From: Anaeroplasmataceae bacterium
Lineage (GTDB): Bacteria; Bacillota_I; Bacilli_A; Acholeplasmatales; JAEDCM01
Length of the DNA stretch: 44,925 nucleotides
Direction: 5' to 3'
NCBI GenBank assembly: GCA_016294165.1
Contig: JAEDCM010000012.1
Coordinates: 1-44,925, forward strand
Shown here: positions 41,901 through 44,925 of the stretch, piece after piece
Layout of the letters: each line of letters opens with the position of its first letter
Position numbering within the stretch: position 1 is the stretch's first letter
Program-made: the position numbers and the translations under genes
Notes under the pieces: generated by a model
The model's database searches: none
What the model was told of the DNA's origin: nothing
Seen by the model: only the letters and a program-made list of their open reading frames with translations

Positions 41901-42185
41901 GAAACTCAAACTCCGTTCTATATTGTTATGGCATCATGCTTTGATGAATTAATGAGCAAGGATAATAAAGTTGAAAGTACATGTCAGGTTGTATTTGATG
42001 AAGCATTCAATAATATGGATGAAAGTAGAATTAAATCATTAATGGAATTCTACAAGAATTTAAATATTCAAATTATTATTGTTGTTCCATCTAATAGAAT
42101 TGCTCCTATATCTCCATATATGGATACATTGGTAGGAATTACTAAAGTTAATAATCATCCATACATATCAACAATAGGTAAATAA
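38970..42185 (+). CDS. jetC: Wadjet system SMC-like ATPase JetC
   Basis: At 1071 aa from ATG 38970. The N-terminal ATPase half has MKLTKIKLINWHIFSNNTIE and Walker A GENASGKS (29-36). Long coiled-coil arms follow on both sides of a hinge-like segment (about 455-570, EKWTDALEGYLNTQRFNLIV). The C-terminal half has SGGE (975-978) and Walker B VVFDEAFNNMD (Asp1010/Glu1011). This is MukB-like JetC, the loop-extruding motor. Start: AAGGAG at 38954-38959; ATG 38964 and GTG 38961 are in frame too, but MKLTKI fits the family. It overlaps jetB. Confidence 0.9.
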   Translation: MKLTKIKLINWHIFSNNTIELDGNTLITGENASGKSTLMDAIYYVLSGGDDKHFNKAANEMGKRDLESYLRGKLGSENQMYLRPQTDVIGYVMLEFVDVKNKNHFVLGSEMEIVSSVMKKPNFFVINGYSINDEDFIKSKQIVDFRSLKTAFKSTKHPVDDLPDTKKDRKRSIGRDIFKLENHSRFFELLQHAISFKPIPEVSSFVNGFLLDEDNINLDSLRDEIRSYQNIHKMLVKEREKMDVLKEFTPKAEKYILNIESMSYFNALKIAIKIDKLNNQINRNTIEIERLKAAYNDLINEEKLLRETESRVNLELYQLRNNEVYKALQDKKNKLKEYEIELRKVQATLKEFIEIVNNEQKLARKLNLNYRFDEDIKSKDFGLLKAHLENYRNDLSKITVKLSDALAELRHQRGINQNQIQEKTNQLDNLKKGINNYPNDVINLIEIAKAAIIQVNPKEKNPEVKPLCEYIEIKDEKWTDALEGYLNTQRFNLIVNPKYYDIVSVAYNKYKNERRVYVAGIVNTSSIPGVKEVKNSMMSKIEVTNKFAKKYAEYLLNALVCVEDVKDLKNFDSSITPEVMIYKNYVLKACKPEIYQTPFIGKASREKRLHILESEIEELKNANASIEKNISKYSELQADVLNSRISETSKYDNSWTKIELYEKNILSLKEEIASNEKESGLLEIDGKIKTAETKLLETRNLLSANDVNKRDNLTSQGQLNNKVESDKAALEIELNNHSSLLVKLDSTKYEEEHAKYMNNGWLNEELINKDYCTCQSFNNAVQSNLVATMQKYSTNYRASLIPTLDNIRDFINEYYKLLNWDVVKYEEQAKEAYERAESSFREDFLSKLKEKIEKSQKMLDKLNKSLHEHPFGNDEERYKFYYEPTKDSEFYNYYRIIMSGKLMDSNDLFTEILDEKDASFIKDLFDKISMETDSTGAEQELQKYLDYRNYMNYDIKITNKHGDESYFSKINKEKSGGETQTPFYIVMASCFDELMSKDNKVESTCQVVFDEAFNNMDESRIKSLMEFYKNLNIQIIIVVPSNRIAPISPYMDTLVGITKVNNHPYISTIGK

Positions 42186-42186
42186 T

Positions 42187-43371
42187 ATGAATGCATTTGA
42201 AAAGAATTTATTAAATAAACTATTAGATAAATATGAATCATCAAAGCTTTCAAAAGGTGGTACCGTTGTATCACGTAGTATTAAGCTTACTATAAAGGAT
42301 GATGTATTAAGCTCATATGCAGCAAGTGATTCATATAAGTATGCAGATGAAAATGATGCAGTTATTAAAAGATTGGAATCAAAAGGATTTATAAAAGCTG
42401 AATGGAATTATGATACCTTTAAGTCATTAGTTTTAGTTGTTGAAAATGTTGATTCTTTATACGAGTATCTTAATAGAGATAAACCTGCTAATGAGCTTAA
42501 TAGAATTAAAGAAGTATTATCAAAATATAAATTTGATGGATTTGTCAGTGATTTCATTGACTATATTGATGAATATATTAATGTTAAATATGATTATCCT
42601 AAGTCATATTTTACTGATTCGAAGCAATTAGACCAAATGTTGAATGTTTTTGTTAATCTATTTAAATTAGAGAATGACACGAAGAAAAGAGATTTTTCTG
42701 TTAAGTATTTAGGTGACTCAAAATTGTTTGAATCTTTACAATGTAAAATAATTAAGATTATTAAGGATTTTGATTCTATTGAATATGATACTGATGAAGA
42801 AATTCTTGCAGCATATAATATAGTTAAGAATACATCATATGCATTATTGAAGAATAAGCTTGTGTTTAAATTAAATAAGTGCGTAATTGATTTAGATGAG
42901 TTGGGGTTTGAATATTCGTTATCTGATGAAATGATAAATCAATTAGAAATTATTGATTCAAATGTTACAAAAGTCATAACAGTTGAGAACCTAACAAGTT
43001 TTTATTCTTTATCAGACGAGAATGCAGTTGTAATTTATCTTGCAGGATTCCATAATCATACTAAACAATTGTTATTAAAAAAGATTTTTTCTACATATCC
43101 TGATGCTGAATATTTACATTTCAGCGATATAGATGCTGGAGGATTTTGGATTTATCATACTTTAAAAGATAAGACAGGAATTCCATTTGTACCATATAGG
43201 ATGACTGTTGAAGAATTAATTGACAACAAATCTAATCTAAAGAAGCTTACAGAAAATGACAAGAAGAGATTAAATAAAATGCTAACAGATGATAGGTTTG
43301 CTTTGTTTGCAGACACTATTAAATATATGCTTGATAATAATGTTAAACTAGAGCAAGAAGTATTAGATTAA
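42187..43371 (+). CDS. jetD: Wadjet system nuclease JetD
   Basis: A 394-aa protein with the DUF3322/DUF2220 plan. The C-terminal Toprim-like fold shows Glu267 in VENLTSF, an AGFHN turn, and Asp314/Asp316 in DIDAGGFWIY, the acidic metal-binding set related to topoisomerase VI subunit A. JetD is the nuclease that cuts small circular DNA after loop extrusion by JetABC. The start is 1 bp after the jetC stop. All key residues are present, so the system looks active. Confidence 0.9.
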   Translation: MNAFEKNLLNKLLDKYESSKLSKGGTVVSRSIKLTIKDDVLSSYAASDSYKYADENDAVIKRLESKGFIKAEWNYDTFKSLVLVVENVDSLYEYLNRDKPANELNRIKEVLSKYKFDGFVSDFIDYIDEYINVKYDYPKSYFTDSKQLDQMLNVFVNLFKLENDTKKRDFSVKYLGDSKLFESLQCKIIKIIKDFDSIEYDTDEEILAAYNIVKNTSYALLKNKLVFKLNKCVIDLDELGFEYSLSDEMINQLEIIDSNVTKVITVENLTSFYSLSDENAVVIYLAGFHNHTKQLLLKKIFSTYPDAEYLHFSDIDAGGFWIYHTLKDKTGIPFVPYRMTVEELIDNKSNLKKLTENDKKRLNKMLTDDRFALFADTIKYMLDNNVKLEQEVLD

Positions 43372-43408
43372 CGTTGTAAAAAAAGATTATTTTGAAGGGG
43401 GAGGTATT

Positions 43409-44776
43409 ATGCTTTTATCTGAATACATAGGTGTTGAACACAAAGATTTTCAACAAAGAGGAATATTAGATACTTTCATCGAACTGGATGCAAATTATTA
43501 TATTAACCTATATGCATTAAAAAATACAAAGGTTATTGAGTTTAAAAATTCATATCAGAAAATTAAGACTCATTTTGCCAATGTTTATAAATTACTGAAC
43601 TCATATATTAAAACCAATAATATGGCTTTCTATAAATCAGCACTTAAAATGTTCAACTACCCGGAAGTAAATGAATTGGGAATTGGACTATCTCAGGGAA
43701 ATTATGGTAAAGGGTTAACTTCATTACCTATTAGAAAGGGTATTCTGGATGTGGCTGTTGACCTCATTAAAGAAGGAAACAGTGATTCTGAAATGTTTTT
43801 ATTAATAGGTCTACTTACTGAAGGAATAGGTGTTGACTATATTAGTGATATGATTTCTAATATAATTATCGAAGATATAAAAGAGTATACAAAAAATATA
43901 AATATGGGTATGTTTGGTTCTCCAGATTATAAATATAATCGATTTAAGAAATGCTCTTGTTATTATATTCCTTTGGACATTGTTGATGAGATTCCATTTC
44001 CGAAATTTATGTATGATATTGATACTGCAGTTAGAGTAAATTCCGAAATTCGTCAGTATATGAATAATGAAATAGGTGATTCGTTTATGCAAGCATCAAA
44101 AGAGGAAAAAAGCAATGTCTTTGTTAATTATTTGAAGAATAAAAATAATTATGATGAAATAACAAAATTGATGAACAAATACGAATATGAACCATATGAT
44201 TTTACAAAAGATGATGTTGGTATAGTAAAATTAATTGACACGTATTTAAATATTAAGAAGATAAATTTTGAAAAATCAAAGCTTAATGCGAAATATTTGT
44301 CTATGACTATCATAAACGAATTTAAATCGTTGATTGAAAATACTGGAATCATAGAGCCTTTTTTAGGAAAAAGTGGGAAAGTTAAAGAAAAAAACTGTCA
44401 AAATATGTTCTACATATATGCGAAAAAACAATTCGAATTGTTTAATTATGATTTAAACCCTGAATGTAATCAAGGACGAGGCCCTGCTGATTTTAAAATA
44501 TCTTTAGGTCAAGATGATAAATGTATAATTGAAGTAAAGTTACTTTCAAATAAACAATATTTACACGGTATTGATACTCAAATTATCGAATATGCTAAAT
44601 CTGAAAATTGTAATAAATTGATTTATTATGTTTTTGATGATATGGAAGATAGAGATAAGGCATCAGAAAGATTGCAACAAATAGAGCAAATAGCGCTTCA
44701 AAAAAGAAATCAATCTTATGATTTAAATGTAACTGTAGTGAGAGTAGAACGAAAATTGTCAGCTTCTATTTTTTAA
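43409..44776 (+). CDS. Putative PD-(D/E)XK nuclease linked to Wadjet
   Basis: At 455 aa, with RBS GGGGGAGG about 4 nt before the ATG. The N-terminal and middle parts are helical and not recognised; they begin FQQRGILDTFIELDANYYIN. Residues 356-391 match a PD-(D/E)XK site: GRGPADFK (Asp361), IIEVK (Glu375, Lys377) and HGIDTQ (Gln391) in the following helix. From memory, proteins with GRGPxDF...EVK...HG...Q recur in defence neighbourhoods without a known job. Only 37 bp separate it from jetD, no terminator lies between, and a terminator follows it. It may be a fifth Wadjet gene or a separate effector. Confidence 0.75.
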   Translation: MLLSEYIGVEHKDFQQRGILDTFIELDANYYINLYALKNTKVIEFKNSYQKIKTHFANVYKLLNSYIKTNNMAFYKSALKMFNYPEVNELGIGLSQGNYGKGLTSLPIRKGILDVAVDLIKEGNSDSEMFLLIGLLTEGIGVDYISDMISNIIIEDIKEYTKNINMGMFGSPDYKYNRFKKCSCYYIPLDIVDEIPFPKFMYDIDTAVRVNSEIRQYMNNEIGDSFMQASKEEKSNVFVNYLKNKNNYDEITKLMNKYEYEPYDFTKDDVGIVKLIDTYLNIKKINFEKSKLNAKYLSMTIINEFKSLIENTGIIEPFLGKSGKVKEKNCQNMFYIYAKKQFELFNYDLNPECNQGRGPADFKISLGQDDKCIIEVKLLSNKQYLHGIDTQIIEYAKSENCNKLIYYVFDDMEDRDKASERLQQIEQIALQKRNQSYDLNVTVVRVERKLSASIF

Positions 44777-44792
44777 AATTTATTAAGATTTC

Positions 44793-44822
44793 AAAAAAGC
44801 CACTCGCAAATTGAGTGGCTTT
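44793..44822. terminator. Terminator after the nuclease gene (bidirectional)
   Basis: Stem GCCACTC/GAGTGGC (44799-44805 and 44813-44819) with an A6 tract before it and TTT after it. It can serve the plus-strand operon and, better, the minus-strand tRNA-like sequence. Confidence 0.8.
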
Positions 44823-44832
44823 AATTGTTATC

Positions 44833-44909
44833 TGGCATCCCCTGCCGGAATTGAACCAGCAATATGGTCTTTAGGAGAGCGTCGCTCTATACAGCTGAGC
44901 TACGAGGAC
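44833..44909 (-). tRNA. Degenerate tRNA-Arg (CCT)-like sequence, probable pseudo-tRNA
   Basis: Read on the minus strand, a 77-nt tRNA layout is complete. Acceptor GTCCTCG opposes AGGGGAT (one mismatch, two wobbles), the D arm GCTC/GAGC is intact, the anticodon loop CTCCTAA gives CCT, the T arm GCTGG-TTCAATT-CCGGC is good, and GCCA ends it. The anticodon stem is broken: ACGCT faces AGACC, with three of five pairs lost. Functional use is doubtful. tRNA-Arg(CCT) is a frequent integration target, so this may be an att-derived remnant marking the island edge. Confidence 0.65.
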
Positions 44910-44925
44910 ATATTAAGTTTTTCAA

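Noticed and set aside
29744..44925. CRISPR array in the accessory region
   Set aside because: No regularly spaced repeats with unique spacers and no cas genes; the only repeats are the att copies, the 15-bp pair and the three iterons.

Overview
This window looks like the chromosome of a low-GC Gram-positive bacterium (Bacilli, Erysipelotrichia or a Mollicutes relative). The evidence is strong A+T bias, AGGAGG-type ribosome binding sites, TTA/AGA-rich codons, a Bacillus-like rRNA-tRNA cluster and S10-spc-alpha order, a zinc-type S14, an ECF transporter module after the ribosomal genes, and a tmk-holB-ricT-rsmI-metG cluster. TGA acts as a stop and Trp is TGG, so the standard bacterial code is used. 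I cannot name a species.

Layout. (1) 1-1106: 3' end of a 5S rRNA, then 11 tRNA genes (Val, Thr, Lys, Leu, Ala, Met, Ile2, Ser, fMet, Asp, Phe) and a terminator. (2) 1142-2524: a shortened relative of PTS enzyme I, followed by a very long terminator hairpin. (3) 2711-17321: promoter, structured leader and the full S10-spc-alpha operon (rpsJ to rplQ) with secY, adk, map, infA and rpoA. (4) 17394-18209: a pyridoxal/pyridoxamine kinase-like gene. (5) 18340-28002: ecfA1-ecfA2-ecfT-truA-tmk-holB-ricT-trmN6-like-(TerB-like)-rsmI-metG, tightly packed. (6) 28003-28316: a structured non-coding patch that seems to split a shared terminator, then convergent yqeY. (7) 28818-29757: rplM-rpsI.

From the 3' end of rpsI to the end of the window the DNA is accessory. 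A 109-bp imperfect direct repeat (29744-29852 and 32999-33107) carries the last rpsI codons and its terminator. It brackets a 3.25-kb integrated island with no visible integrase. The cargo is a PD-(D/E)XK nuclease-SF1 helicase (DUF2075 type), a MazG-like NTP pyrophosphohydrolase, an 88-aa partner and a 58-aa small protein. Beyond it lie a damaged plasmid-type partition module (three iteron-like repeats, a ribbon-helix-helix fragment joined to a ParA lacking its Walker A, and a second RHH protein), a small membrane protein, and a 514-aa helical protein. Next come a small-RNA-like transcription unit, a complete Wadjet-type system (jetA-jetB-jetC-jetD) and, 37 bp downstream on the same strand, a putative PD-(D/E)XK nuclease that may be a fifth component. 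The far edge carries a degenerate tRNA-Arg(CCT)-like sequence on the minus strand.

How the parts work together: the left three quarters is translation, secretion, nucleotide and DNA-replication housekeeping. The right quarter is a stacked defence and mobile-element hotspot anchored at rpsI. Wadjet systems recognise and cleave small circular DNA, and here one sits just downstream of the remains of a plasmid partition locus. The strongest candidates for something new are the Wadjet-plus-nuclease operon and the integrase-less helicase-nuclease/MazG island.
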